Of a DNA stretch of 64,000 nt, positions 1-7,859 are shown piece by piece; within the stretch, counting starts at the first letter, position 1, and each line of letters opens with the position of its first letter. The DNA lies in NCBI GenBank assembly GCA_963739435.1, contig CAVUAN010000005.1, positions 248,001-312,000 on the forward strand, read 5' to 3'. The stretch comes from CAVUAN01 sp963739435 (GTDB lineage Bacteria; Acidobacteriota; Thermoanaerobaculia; UBA5066; Gp7-AA6). The position numbers and the translations under genes are program-made. The notes under the pieces were generated by a model. It did not search any database. It was not told where the DNA came from and saw nothing but the letters and a program-made list of their open reading frames with translations.

Positions 1-2
1 CC

Positions 3-593
3 TCGCCCAAGGCACCGAAGCGGCGCAAGCACGGCCTCGAGTTTTCACTGCCCCTCCCTCGGCCGGGCATCGCGTGCGTCGCCGTCTCCCTCAAGCCGAA
101 GGACCTCGAGCTTTCGCCCGAGAAGATCCATGAGTATCTCGAGGAGATCGGCGCCCTCGAGACGGCCGGAGCCACCTGGGAGGCGCAGCCCGAGCCGAAG
201 TCCTGGCGCGAGACCTACTCCAAGCATGCGAAGACGTTCGTTCGCGTCGGCGATCCGAAGGGCGACACGTCCTGGGCGCTGCCGGCCGGGCTCGCCCTCG
301 AGATCGTGCCGGAGAAAGATCCGACGGATCTCTCCGCAGGCGACGAGCTGCCCGTCCGCGTGTTGAAGAACGGCGCGCCGTTTCCCGGCTTCGTCCTCGC
401 TGCCGAGCACGACCCGAAAGGCCCGCGCACTCTGAAAAAAACCGACGCAGAAGGACGGGCCGTCTTCGTGATCGATCGTCCCGGCCCGTGGCTGCTCTCC
501 GGCACGGACCTGCGCTGGAAGAACGACACGGCCACCTGGGAGAGCGACTTCACGACGCTTTCGCTGAGAGTCGCTCCGCCCCGGACGCGCTAG
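3..593 (+). CDS. DUF4198-family protein, 5' truncated
   Basis: The gene enters from outside the window, so its start and signal peptide are not visible; 196 codons remain. The reading frame contains the pattern typical of DUF4198 (NikM-like) proteins: RETYSKHAKTFVRVGD followed by a beta-sandwich part with LEIVPEKDP and LPVRVLKNG. Members are exported proteins found near metal or cobalamin uptake systems, but the precise role is not known. It ends with TAG just before a small lipoprotein gene on the same strand. Family assignment is fairly secure; function is not. Confidence 0.7.
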   Translation, partial: SPKAPKRRKHGLEFSLPLPRPGIACVAVSLKPKDLELSPEKIHEYLEEIGALETAGATWEAQPEPKSWRETYSKHAKTFVRVGDPKGDTSWALPAGLALEIVPEKDPTDLSAGDELPVRVLKNGAPFPGFVLAAEHDPKGPRTLKKTDAEGRAVFVIDRPGPWLLSGTDLRWKNDTATWESDFTTLSLRVAPPRTR

Positions 594-617
594 TACAATG
601 CAATCCGGGAAAGCCCT

Positions 618-1052
618 TTGACTTCACCATCCTCGCGTCGTCGCCCCCTACGGATTCTCAGCCTCGCCGGCTTGATCGCGGGCAACCTGTTAGCTCCCGG
701 GTGCGGCGGAAGCAGCGGCCCGAGTGCCGCAAAATGCCCAACCTACGCCGGAACCTACACCGGAACGTTCTCGGTAAGCGTGTGCGGCATGCCAACCGAC
801 AACAAGGTCGTCATCGAGCAGCTCGGCTGCCACGTTCAGACGGAACTTGCGGGCGTCGGCGCCCTTCACGGAGACCTCGATTCCAGCGGCGCGTGGAACT
901 TCGACATCTATCCCGATCTGCCGTGCCTCGGGGGAGTCGGCGGAACGGCCCGCATCAGCGGAAATACGATCAACGGTGTCTACACTGGCACGATGACAGG
1001 CACGGGCTGCTGTCCATCGTTCAACATCGGCTTCACTCTCACGCGGCAGTGA
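618..1052 (+). CDS. small secreted protein or lipoprotein, unknown function
   Basis: A 144-residue protein starting at TTG; no ATG or GTG is available nearby in this frame. The N-terminus has a basic stretch (SSRRRPLR), a hydrophobic core and APGCGG, a weak lipobox that could make this a lipoprotein anchored at Cys29. The rest is Gly/Thr rich (YAGTYTGTFSVSVCGMP, ISGNTINGVYTGTMTG) and looks like a small beta barrel or sandwich of the kind seen in secreted Acidobacteria-type proteins. Its TGA overlaps the GTG of the next gene, so the two are probably co-translated. No family was recognised. Confidence 0.5.
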   Translation: MTSPSSRRRPLRILSLAGLIAGNLLAPGCGGSSGPSAAKCPTYAGTYTGTFSVSVCGMPTDNKVVIEQLGCHVQTELAGVGALHGDLDSSGAWNFDIYPDLPCLGGVGGTARISGNTINGVYTGTMTGTGCCPSFNIGFTLTRQ

Positions 1053-1969
1053 GTAGCCGCTCGAGGGCCTGGGTCGGTTCTCTAGCCGCCACTTTGCTCG
1101 CCGTTTCCGCCCGGGGCGGAGAGCTCTTCCCGGCCTGGGTCCCGCCGCAAGGCGAGGCGTTTCTGTCGCTCGACTACGCCAACACGTTTGTCCAGCACCA
1201 TTACTCGGCCTCGGGCCAGGAGTTCGACGCCGGGCACATTCGCGCCAACGCGATCGCCCTTCAGGCGGGCTACAGCCTGACTGACCGGCTGGCCCTGAGC
1301 GTCGGCCTTCCCTACCGCATCACGAAGTACGAAGGCCGCTTTCCGCATTCGCCCATTGATGACGGTTCCTACCGAGGGACATTTCAGGATTTCTACATCG
1401 AGGCGCGCTACCAGATCCTGAGGGACCCGCTCGCTGTTACTCCCATGGTTGGCGTCACACTCCCCAGCCATGACTACGTGTACTTCGCCCACGCCGCCGC
1501 GGGAAACGACCTGCGCGAGGTTCCCGTGGGCGTCCACCTTGGACGCCATCTCGACCCGATCCTGCCGCAAGCGTGGGTGCAGGCACTGTACATGTACACG
1601 TTCGTTACCCCGGTGCTCGGCATCCACCACGACCGCAGCACGCTCGACCTGGAGCTCGGCCAGTACGTCGCGCCCGCGCTCGCCGTGCGCGCCCAGGCGC
1701 TCTGGGAGCACACTTACGGAGGACTCGACCTTCCGTCCGATCCGTCGATACCGGCCATCTGGCCGCACCAGATAACCCGGGAGACTTCTTGGAACGTCGG
1801 CGGCGGCCTGATCTACCAGGTCGGCGGCGCCGTGGATCTCACGGCCTCCTATTTCGCCACGGTCAGCGGTTCCAACGCGATGAAGATCAAGCAGGGAGTC
1901 GCCATTGGCGCGACCTGGAACTTCTCGCCCGCGCGATTGTTCCGGCGCAGCGACGGAACTCAGCCTTAG
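1049..1969 (+). CDS. outer-membrane beta-barrel protein
   Basis: 306 residues. The GTG start is chosen because it overlaps the upstream stop (GTGA) and places a signal peptide (SSRSRAWVGSLAATLLAVSA) at the N-terminus. The mature part has alternating hydrophobic strands and Gly/Tyr-rich turns (LQAGYSLTDRLALSVGLPY, FYIEARYQILRDPLAVTPM) and ends in strands with aromatic residues (GVAIGATWNF), as in transporter/MetA-pathway-like outer-membrane barrels. A redoxin follows immediately. The cargo is unknown. The frame stays open far upstream, but that part has no protein-like character. Confidence 0.6.
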   Translation: MSSRSRAWVGSLAATLLAVSARGGELFPAWVPPQGEAFLSLDYANTFVQHHYSASGQEFDAGHIRANAIALQAGYSLTDRLALSVGLPYRITKYEGRFPHSPIDDGSYRGTFQDFYIEARYQILRDPLAVTPMVGVTLPSHDYVYFAHAAAGNDLREVPVGVHLGRHLDPILPQAWVQALYMYTFVTPVLGIHHDRSTLDLELGQYVAPALAVRAQALWEHTYGGLDLPSDPSIPAIWPHQITRETSWNVGGGLIYQVGGAVDLTASYFATVSGSNAMKIKQGVAIGATWNFSPARLFRRSDGTQP

Positions 1970-2527
1970 ATGCGACGCCGCACAGCTGCCCTTCTTGTCT
2001 GCTGCTGGAGCTGGGCGCTGGCCTCGCGCGGGCTCGAGTCCGGCGGCACCATCCCCGACATCACGGTTGGCACGGTCGACGGACAGCAGTTCTCACTTGT
2101 CCGTGAGACGTCGACTCACCAGGCTTTCGTCATCGTGTTTCTCTCGACGTCGTGCCCTTATTCGAACTTCTACAACAAACGCTTGCCCGAGATGGCCGCC
2201 GCCTACTCCGAGAGAGGTGTCGCGTTCCTCGCGGTCTTTCCCAACAGGTCGGAAGGAGCCGAACAGGTCCGCACGCACGCCCGCCGAAACGGCTTCCTGT
2301 TCCCGGTCGCGCGAGACGCCGAGCTCACCGTAACCAGAGGGCTCGGGGCGGTTCGCACGCCAGAGGTCTTCGTCTTCGACAGCGCCGGAACGCTTCGCTA
2401 CCGCGGGCAGGTAGCCTCGAAGTTCGGCTCGCCCGATCTGGCCAATGCCCTCGAGGCCCTGCTCCACGGTCGCGAAGTCAAAGTGCGCGTGACGAAGGCC
2501 TTCGGCTGTGCTATCGAAGGCCGTTAG
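1970..2527 (+). CDS. secreted thioredoxin-fold redoxin (AhpC/TSA type)
   Basis: 185 residues. The ATG directly abuts the TAG of the preceding barrel gene, so the two form one transcription unit. After a short signal peptide come a thioredoxin-fold core with FLSTSCPYSNFYNKRLPEM (candidate catalytic Cys, CPYS rather than CxxC) and the conserved cis-Pro region GAVRTPEVFVFD. The tail KAFGCAIE is common in exported redoxin-domain proteins. It probably acts as a periplasmic thiol peroxidase or reductase. With one Cys at the active site plus a C-terminal Cys it could be a two-Cys peroxiredoxin; that mechanism is inferred. Confidence 0.7.
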   Translation: MRRRTAALLVCCWSWALASRGLESGGTIPDITVGTVDGQQFSLVRETSTHQAFVIVFLSTSCPYSNFYNKRLPEMAAAYSERGVAFLAVFPNRSEGAEQVRTHARRNGFLFPVARDAELTVTRGLGAVRTPEVFVFDSAGTLRYRGQVASKFGSPDLANALEALLHGREVKVRVTKAFGCAIEGR

Positions 2528-2535
2528 CTGCTGTC

Positions 2536-3471
2536 TTAGAAAAGGAACGTCAGGCCGGCGTTGTAGTTGGGGTACTCCTTCTGGACCCCGTAGAGTGCCG
2601 TCCACACCGGGATCTGCGCGGCCGCCCTCAGGACGAAGCCACCGCCGAGACTGACGATCAGCCGCGGCGTGAGATAGAGGACGTCACCCCCCGTGCTCGG
2701 ATCGACTTCTCCCGAGGCGTTGACCTGGTCTCGTCCGGCGTGGCGGAAGTCCATCTCCACCACGGAGTCGAGAGCGCTCGTCAGCTTCCGCTCGTAGGCC
2801 AGGCTCGCCATCGTGATGTCCCCGTACTTGTAGCCGAATGAGTTCCGGCCCGTTCCCCGGTACTGCGCCGAGGCGAAGAGGGCCGACTCAGCGTCGAAGA
2901 GATGCGTGCCCGACAGGCCTCCGAAAAGATCGGTCGATCCGGTTCCGGGCTGCGCGTGCTCGTCCACCCGCTCGCCGTTCTGCTGGACGTCGTTCAGTCC
3001 CCACGGCGTCTTGACGCCGAAGACGGCCGAGATCCACGTCTGCCGGCCCTGGCCGGGGCCGAAGTCCGAGGACCAGAGACGGAAAAGTCCATAGAACTCG
3101 GGGTCCGAGAGCCCGTGTGTGTCGACCGTGCTGACGTCCTCGAGCGTCGTGGTGGTGAGGCTCTTGAAGCTGTAGGGCACACGACCCACGAGCACCAGGC
3201 GCTCGGCGATCGAATACGTGAGCGTCAAAGTGACGCGGTTCTCGATCTCGTGGTCAATCCCGGGCACGCCGTTGTCCGTCGTGCCCTGACTCTTGTTGAA
3301 ACGGTCCCAATCGAGAGCCAGGTGAAACTGGCCCGAGCTGTAGACGTTGTTGCCGAGGGCGTTGAACGTCGGATCGCCGCAGCGGCACATGGAACAGGCC
3401 GTCGCAGGCCGCGCGGAGGCGAACAGAAGACCGGTGAAGGAAACGGCAATCGAAAGCGTGCGCAAGCGCAA
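2536..3471 (-). CDS. outer-membrane barrel protein with N-terminal Cys motif
   Basis: 311 residues from a TTG start, preceded by AAAGGGG at a good Shine-Dalgarno distance. A signal peptide ends near PATA and is followed by CSMCRCGDPTFNALG, a short Cys-rich motif at the mature N-terminus that could bind metal or heme. The body is a barrel-like series of amphipathic strands (RVTLTLTYSIAERLVLVGRV, LSDPEFYGLFRLW) ending GLTFLF, with a terminal Phe typical of outer-membrane proteins. It lies convergent to the redoxin, 8 bases from its stop, and downstream of a small Cys-rich protein on the same strand. Substrate unknown. Confidence 0.6.
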   Translation of the reverse strand: MRLRTLSIAVSFTGLLFASARPATACSMCRCGDPTFNALGNNVYSSGQFHLALDWDRFNKSQGTTDNGVPGIDHEIENRVTLTLTYSIAERLVLVGRVPYSFKSLTTTTLEDVSTVDTHGLSDPEFYGLFRLWSSDFGPGQGRQTWISAVFGVKTPWGLNDVQQNGERVDEHAQPGTGSTDLFGGLSGTHLFDAESALFASAQYRGTGRNSFGYKYGDITMASLAYERKLTSALDSVVEMDFRHAGRDQVNASGEVDPSTGGDVLYLTPRLIVSLGGGFVLRAAAQIPVWTALYGVQKEYPNYNAGLTFLF

Positions 3472-3515
3472 GCGGATCCCCCTTTCGAGACAGTCTGGTT
3501 TGGGTTCTCGGGGAG

Positions 3516-3818
3516 TTATGCGCGAGGCGGGGGAACGGAAGGCCGCCGGGCGAGCGAACGAAGCGCCTCGAGCGGTGGAGCCGGCTCCTCGAAGCAGGCC
3601 ATCAGTGCCAGCGCCGGGGGGGCGGGCGGAAGCAGCGCCAGCGGCGCCTGGGGCGGCGAGAGCGGCGGGGCTGTGTCGCAGCGGGAAAAGCCGGGCTCGA
3701 CCGGACAGGAGCAGGCGTCGCCGCCGGTCCGGCAGCAGGTCATCGATCGGCCGGCGGCCGGTACGAGCGGCAGGACGAGAGCGAGGACGAGGAGCGCGGA
3801 GAAGCCGTGTCGAAGCAC
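3516..3818 (-). CDS. small Cys- and Pro-rich exported protein, unknown
   Basis: 100 residues from a GTG start. The N-terminus is a clear signal peptide (HGFSALLVLALVLPLVPAAG), followed by MTCCRTGGDACSCPVEPGFSRC, which contributes six of the seven cysteines in the protein, and a Pro/Ala-rich C-terminal half. A TAGAAT hexamer lies six bases before the start and there is no Shine-Dalgarno sequence. It lies upstream of the barrel protein with a Cys motif, so the two may work together, for instance in metal handling. This is a context-only suggestion. Confidence 0.45.
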   Translation of the reverse strand: MLRHGFSALLVLALVLPLVPAAGRSMTCCRTGGDACSCPVEPGFSRCDTAPPLSPPQAPLALLPPAPPALALMACFEEPAPPLEALRSLARRPSVPPPRA

Positions 3819-3824
3819 GGCCGC

Positions 3825-3830
3825 ATTCTA
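3825..3830 (-). promoter_or_regulatory. -10 hexamer TAGAAT, leaderless start
   Basis: On the minus strand TAGAAT is followed by six bases and the GTG of the Cys-rich protein gene. A transcript starting 6-8 bases after this box would begin at the start codon. Confidence 0.45.
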
Positions 3831-3868
3831 CGTCCGCTCAACCCGGCGGGCACGCCCAGAGGAATTCG

Positions 3869-4672
3869 TCAGGATCCGATGAGAACGATCGGGCCGGTGG
3901 GCGCCGGGACACCGCCCTTGGGCTCGATCGTCACGGCAAAGTTCTGGGCCGCGGAGATCGCGGACAGGTCCGCCGACTCGAAGAGGACGCGGCCCGAGGC
4001 ATCGGCATCGAAGACGCCGGCCGGGACGGGCTTGCCCTTGTCGAAGACCCAGAGCTCGTACTGCTTGTCCGGCGGCAGGGCCGCGAGATTGCCGGCCACG
4101 ATGACACCGCGCCTGGCCTTCTCGAGCCAGAAGACCTTCGCGCGCGCCGAGGGCTGCGGGTCCTTGCCGCCGAGGAAGAGGACCTTGACGTCGTCGCTCT
4201 CGAGCACGCGGCGGTAGAGCTCCTGGCGCGCCTTCTCGACCTGCGCGGCCGAGAGCTGATTCTGTGAGTCGGTCAGGCGCTGGGAGAGGTCGGCTGTGCG
4301 CCCGAAGAGTTCGTCGCGCTGGCGCCGCAGCTTCCAATCGTCGAGGCCGGCGACGGCCAGCAGGATCGCTGCGGCGGCCACGGCCAGCCAGGCCGCGGCG
4401 CTGCGGCCCGGGCGGCGAGCGGGCACGCGCGCGGGCCCGAGGGAGGCGAGGAGCCGCTCGCGCACCTGCGGCGGCGGGGCAACCGGTGGAGCCAGAACCG
4501 AGAGCGCCGCCGCGGCATTCTTCAGCTCCGCGACGAGGTCCTGCTTCTCCGGCCCGGCGCTCTCGAGCCAGGCGGCGAGGTCCGGGCTTCCGGCCTCGAG
4601 TAAGCCGAGCGCCTGGAGCGCTGCCAGCTCTTCGATCTGCTCTCGGTTACTCACTGAGTCCACCTTCACCAT
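3869..4672 (-). CDS. anti-sigma factor, RskA/anti-sigma-K type
   Basis: 267 residues. The N-terminal third is a cytoplasmic helical domain of the anti-sigma type (EQIEELAALQALGLLEAG, EKQDLVAELKNAAAAL). A single membrane segment (AAWLAVAAAAILLAVAGL, about residue 105-122) and a coiled-coil stretch follow. The C-terminal RskA domain has KVFWLEKARRGVIVAGNLAALPPDKQYELWVFDKGKPVPAGVFDADASGRV. It should hold the sigma factor at the membrane until a signal or proteolysis releases it. It overlaps the sigma gene by 26 bases from the ATG. A GTG at 4654 has a much better ribosome site (GAAGGTGG five bases before it), so the true start may be there. Confidence 0.85.
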   Translation of the reverse strand: MVKVDSVSNREQIEELAALQALGLLEAGSPDLAAWLESAGPEKQDLVAELKNAAAALSVLAPPVAPPPQVRERLLASLGPARVPARRPGRSAAAWLAVAAAAILLAVAGLDDWKLRRQRDELFGRTADLSQRLTDSQNQLSAAQVEKARQELYRRVLESDDVKVLFLGGKDPQPSARAKVFWLEKARRGVIVAGNLAALPPDKQYELWVFDKGKPVPAGVFDADASGRVLFESADLSAISAAQNFAVTIEPKGGVPAPTGPIVLIGS

Positions 4673-5225
4673 ACGGGCGGATCCGTTCTCTGAGTTTCAT
4701 CAGGCCCAGTCGGACGCGCGTCTTGACGGTCCCGAGCGGTGTCGCGGTGCGCTCGGCGATCTCGACATGCGTGAGCCCTTCGAAGTAGGCGAGCTCGAGC
4801 ACGCGCCGTTGCTCCTCGGGCAGTTCCACGATGGCCTTGCGGCAGACTGCTTCCCACTGGCGCGCGGCCGAGTCGCGCTCGACGTCGACGGAGGACGCCG
4901 ACTCGGGCACGTCGTCCAGGCGCTTGAGCTCACCGCGCGACATCGGGCGGCGGGCCCGCAGCCGGTCGATCGAGCGGCTGCGCGTGGCCACGAGCAGCCA
5001 GGCGAGCACGCTGCCGCGCGAAGCGTCGTAGCTCGGCGCGGCGCGCCAGACGAACAGGAAGACTTCCTGGAGGACCTCCTCGGCCTCGCCCCCGGTGCCG
5101 AGGATCCGTTCCGCCAGGCCGAGCAGCCGCGCCGCGTGCCGGTCGTAGAGGAGCCCCAGGGCGTCCGCATCCCGCGCCTCGATCCGGGCCATCAAGTCCC
5201 GATCGTCGTCCTTGGGCAACGCCAT
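4647..5225 (-). CDS. ECF RNA polymerase sigma factor, SigK-like
   Basis: 192 residues, normal for an ECF sigma factor. Region 2 covers about residues 15-90 (ALGLLYDRHAARLLGLAERI, EEVLQEVFLFVWRAA, WLLVATRSRSIDRLRARR). Region 4 covers about 130-185, with a helix-turn-helix (LTHVEIAERTATPLGTVKTR). It directs RNA polymerase to its own promoter class and is paired with the overlapping RskA-type anti-sigma gene. It diverges from the DUF4331 gene across a 122-base gap. Such pairs usually control themselves and near neighbours, so the DUF4331 protein is a likely target; the target promoter sequence cannot be told from this one copy. Confidence 0.88.
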   Translation of the reverse strand: MALPKDDDRDLMARIEARDADALGLLYDRHAARLLGLAERILGTGGEAEEVLQEVFLFVWRAAPSYDASRGSVLAWLLVATRSRSIDRLRARRPMSRGELKRLDDVPESASSVDVERDSAARQWEAVCRKAIVELPEEQRRVLELAYFEGLTHVEIAERTATPLGTVKTRVRLGLMKLRERIRPYGEGGLSE

Positions 5226-5347
5226 GGGTCGGCCAGAGGATACATGAGGAACGGCTTAAGACCGGCGGGAAGGACGAATCCGCACGGTGCGCCTCCTCCG
5301 TAGACGCTGGTGAGAACCGGGTTTTTTTGAAGAGCAAGGAGGAAGGC
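5226..5347 (+). promoter_or_regulatory. divergent control region, sigma operon / DUF4331 gene
   Basis: The 122 bases between the sigma factor (minus) and the DUF4331 gene (plus) must hold both promoters. On the minus strand TATCCT (5237-5242) lies 11 bases before the sigma ATG. On the plus strand AAGGAGG around 5337-5343 is a perfect ribosome site for the ATG at 5348. A T-run (5322-5328) precedes it. An ECF-type -35/-10 pair is expected but cannot be identified from one region. Confidence 0.4.
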
Positions 5348-6859
5348 ATGAAACTGATTCGAAACCGGAGGCTCCCCATAGCGGCCCTCGCTGTCGGCAT
5401 CCTGGTGGCAACGGCCCTCTTCGCCCCGGCGCCCGCCCTGGCCTCGAGCCACCGCGAAGCGCCCAACGTGGCCGACGACCCGGCCATCGACTCGACGGAC
5501 TTCTACATCTTCCGCGACCCGCAGGATCCGACCCGAATCGTGCTGCTCGCCTGCTACTGGCCCATGTCCGAGCCGGCCGGCGGGCCGAACTTCTTTCACT
5601 TCCAGCCTGGCGTGCGCTACGAGATCAAGGTGGACAACAACGGCGACGGCGTCGAGGACATCACGTTCCGGTTCCAGTTCACGCGCAACGTGCGCAACAG
5701 CAACACGTTTCTCCAGAACGTCGGGCCGGTTCTCTCGATTGCCGACACGAACCAGAACGTCTACTACACGTACTCCGTGGACAAGGTCATCGGCCCCTCG
5801 GTCAACGCCGGGGGCGCTTCGGTCACTCGGATTGCGAGCGGCCTGCTCGAGGCTCCTGCCAACGTCGGCCCCAAGTCCTTCCCGAACGGTTATGAGACCG
5901 TCTCGAACGGAGCGGTTTACGGCGCCGACGGCGGCATCCGCGTGTTCGCCGGCGCGCGGGCCGACCCGTTCTTTGTCGACCTCGGCATGACGTTCGACCT
6001 CGTCGACCTCGAGAACCGCGGCAAGTTCCCCTTCAAGGGAATCGGCGGTAACAACGACGTCGCGGGCTACAACGTCCAGGCTCTCGCCCTCTCGGTCCCG
6101 ATCACCGGGCTAACCAGCAACGGCACGGCGCCGACCTCGACGAGCGACCCGGCCGCGATCATCGGTGGATGGACAGCCGCCTACCGCCAGGCGACCCGCA
6201 TCTATGGCGGTCCGGGCCAGAACCCGACCGAGACCGGCGCCTGGGTGCAGGTCTCGCGCCTGGGCAACCCGCTCGTGAACGAGGTCGTCATCCCGCTCGC
6301 GTTCAAGAACCAGTTCGGCATGACCGAGCCCAAGGACGACGCGCAGTACGGGTCGTTCGTTCTCAACCCCGAGCTGGCGGGAATCCTGCACGCTCTTTTC
6401 GGTGTCAACGTCCCGCCGGCGCCGCGCACCGACCTTCTCCTCCTCGTCCAGGGCCTCGCCGGCCTGACGATGCGGCCCGGCGAAGTCATCTCCGACCAGA
6501 TCCGCCTGAACGTCGCCGTGCCTCCGGTACCGTTTGCGACGGCCAATCGGCTCGGCGTCATCGCGGGCGACAACGCCGGATTCCCCAACGGCCGCCGCCC
6601 GATGGACGATGTGGTGGACATCGAACTGCGTGTCATCGCGGGGGTACTCGTCTCCGGCTTCAACATCGCGCCGAACAACGCGCTCGGCGACAACGTGGAC
6701 CAGCCCGACCGCGCGTTCCTCTGCTGCTTCCCGTTCCTCGGAACGCCCAATTCGGGATTCGACCACAAGCACGACAACCCGAACGACCCGCGCAACTGCC
6801 CGCCGCCCTCCACGGTGAACCCCAGGTCGACAGTCAATCCGGTGACCGACTCGCAGTAG
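5348..6859 (+). CDS. DUF4331 domain secreted protein
   Basis: 503 residues. The ATG at 5348 is chosen over an in-frame TTG 21 bases earlier because AAGGAGG stands five bases before it. A signal peptide (LPIAALAVGILVATALFAPA) is cleaved near ALA. The mature protein starts SSHREAPNVADDPAIDSTDFYIFRD, the hallmark opening of DUF4331 proteins, and continues across the full length (VRYEIKVDNNGDGVEDITFR, GAWVQVSRLGNPLVNEVVIP, RRPMDDVVDIELR). The biochemical role of DUF4331 is not known. It lies opposite a sigma/anti-sigma pair and ahead of a ferritin-like gene, and is probably part of a stress-controlled envelope set. Confidence 0.88.
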   Translation: MKLIRNRRLPIAALAVGILVATALFAPAPALASSHREAPNVADDPAIDSTDFYIFRDPQDPTRIVLLACYWPMSEPAGGPNFFHFQPGVRYEIKVDNNGDGVEDITFRFQFTRNVRNSNTFLQNVGPVLSIADTNQNVYYTYSVDKVIGPSVNAGGASVTRIASGLLEAPANVGPKSFPNGYETVSNGAVYGADGGIRVFAGARADPFFVDLGMTFDLVDLENRGKFPFKGIGGNNDVAGYNVQALALSVPITGLTSNGTAPTSTSDPAAIIGGWTAAYRQATRIYGGPGQNPTETGAWVQVSRLGNPLVNEVVIPLAFKNQFGMTEPKDDAQYGSFVLNPELAGILHALFGVNVPPAPRTDLLLLVQGLAGLTMRPGEVISDQIRLNVAVPPVPFATANRLGVIAGDNAGFPNGRRPMDDVVDIELRVIAGVLVSGFNIAPNNALGDNVDQPDRAFLCCFPFLGTPNSGFDHKHDNPNDPRNCPPPSTVNPRSTVNPVTDSQ

Positions 6860-6875
6860 CTCGTCTCCTCCTGCA

Positions 6876-6912
6876 AAGGGCCGGCCGGCATCCCGCGGCC
6901 GGCCCTCCTGTT
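6876..6912 (+). terminator. GC-rich hairpin after DUF4331 gene
   Basis: GGGCCGGCCG and CGGCCGGCCC form a ten-pair stem with a short loop, followed by CCTGTTTCTG, a modest T-rich tail. It sits 17 bases after the stop of the DUF4331 gene. Confidence 0.6.
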
Positions 6913-6952
6913 TCTGCAGGTTACAATCCGGGCCCGACAGGAGGACACCACG

Positions 6953-7498
6953 ATGTGGCACCGTCGCGATCTCTTCCGAAACGCGGCCCGGACCGGGCTG
7001 ACGCTCGGGCTGGCGGCCGCCGGGCGGCCCCTTCTGGCGCTGCCGAAAAAAGAGACGTCGCTCTTCGACGACATCGGCCTCATGAACACGGCGCTCGATC
7101 TCGAGCACGAGGCGATCTGGGCCTACGGCCTCGCCGGCAAGAGCGGCCTCCTTTCGGCGAAAGCCAAAGAGGTCGGCCTCGCCTTTCAGGGCAGCCACGA
7201 GGTGCATCGGGACCTTCTGACCGACGCCGTCAAGCGCAAGGGGGGCTCGCCCTCCGAGCCGAAGACCGAGTACAAGTTCGGCGTGCCGCTGACCAACGAG
7301 AAAGACGTTCTGGAGCTCGCCTTCAAGCTCGAGGCGGGCGCCGCCCGCGTCTACCTCTTCACGATCGACCGCTTCCAGGACCGGGCGCTCGCGGCCTCCG
7401 CCGGCAGGATTCTCTCCGACGAGGTCCTGCACGCCACGGTTCTTCGCAGTGTTCTCGGGCGCGATCCGGTGCCGACGTTCCGACTGATAGAGAATTGA
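6953..7498 (+). CDS. ferritin-like (DUF4439-type) exported protein
   Basis: 181 residues with ribosome site ACAGGAGGACA and a TACAAT -10 box at 6922-6927. The N-terminus MWHRRDLFRNAARTGLTLGL resembles a Tat signal (one Arg pair, 'RR'-less variant). A four-helix ferritin-like domain follows, with Glu/His positions in ALDLEHEAIWAYG, GSHEVHRDLL, LEAGAARVYLF and LSDEVLHATVL. Homologues are annotated as ferritin-like proteins of unknown substrate; a di-metal site is plausible but unproved. The stop TGA is the first part of an octamer repeat hairpin. It follows the DUF4331 gene after a terminator. Confidence 0.7.
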   Translation: MWHRRDLFRNAARTGLTLGLAAAGRPLLALPKKETSLFDDIGLMNTALDLEHEAIWAYGLAGKSGLLSAKAKEVGLAFQGSHEVHRDLLTDAVKRKGGSPSEPKTEYKFGVPLTNEKDVLELAFKLEAGAARVYLFTIDRFQDRALAASAGRILSDEVLHATVLRSVLGRDPVPTFRLIEN

Positions 7499-7573
7499 TC
7501 CATTGGTTCATTGATTCATTTGTTCATTGGGCGACCAATGGGTCAATGAACCGATGATTCAATGATTCAATTC
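7495..7573. repeat. octamer-repeat inverted repeat between convergent genes
   Basis: The left arm (7495-7530) is built of units like TTGATTCA, the right arm (7534-7572) of units like TCAATGAA, which is the inverted form. Together they fold into an imperfect hairpin of about 35 pairs with the loop GCGA near its tip. It fills the whole space between two convergent genes, contains the stop codon of the ferritin-like gene, and may act as a two-way terminator. Confidence 0.7.
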
Positions 7574-7577
7574 TTCT

Positions 7578-7859
7578 CTATTTTTTTCGGAACTCGTCCG
7601 GAATGGAGATCGGGCCGGATTTCAGGTCCTCGCGGATGATGAGGTCGAGGAAGAGCTCGCGCACTCCCTCCTTGCCGCCCTTCTTGAACGCGGCCTTCAC
7701 GTCTCTCGGCTTCAAGGCGATGCCGGCCATCGTCTTCAGGTACTGGCAGAAGACGTAGGCCCGCGACCGAAACGAGATCACCAGCAGAACGAGCAGGGCG
7801 ATCGCGACTCCCACCATCGTCCACGAGCCCGGCGAAGAGAGGTCGAAAAGGCCTTTCAT
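7578..7859 (-). CDS. small single-pass membrane protein, unknown
   Basis: 93 residues; the ATG overlaps the stop of the substrate-binding protein gene (ATGA), so it is the last gene of the ABC operon. It has one membrane helix (TMVGVAIALLVLLVISF, about residues 14-30) and a basic soluble tail (YLKTMAGIALKPRDVKAAFKKGG, LIIREDLKSGPISIPDEF). It does not resemble a standard ABC component. Its operon position suggests a link to the transporter, which is inference only. Confidence 0.65.
   Translation of the reverse strand: MKGLFDLSSPGSWTMVGVAIALLVLLVISFRSRAYVFCQYLKTMAGIALKPRDVKAAFKKGGKEGVRELFLDLIIREDLKSGPISIPDEFRKK

Noticed and set aside
488..1048. An N-terminal extension of the 1049-1969 barrel protein
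   Set aside because: The frame is open upstream but encodes Arg/Ser/His-rich text, overlaps two other genes and lacks a signal peptide; the GTG at 1049 gives one.
2902..3882. Long open frames antisense to the barrel protein and anti-sigma gene
   Set aside because: They arise from high G+C, have Arg/Pro-rich non-protein-like composition and no family motifs, while the opposite strand carries clear genes.
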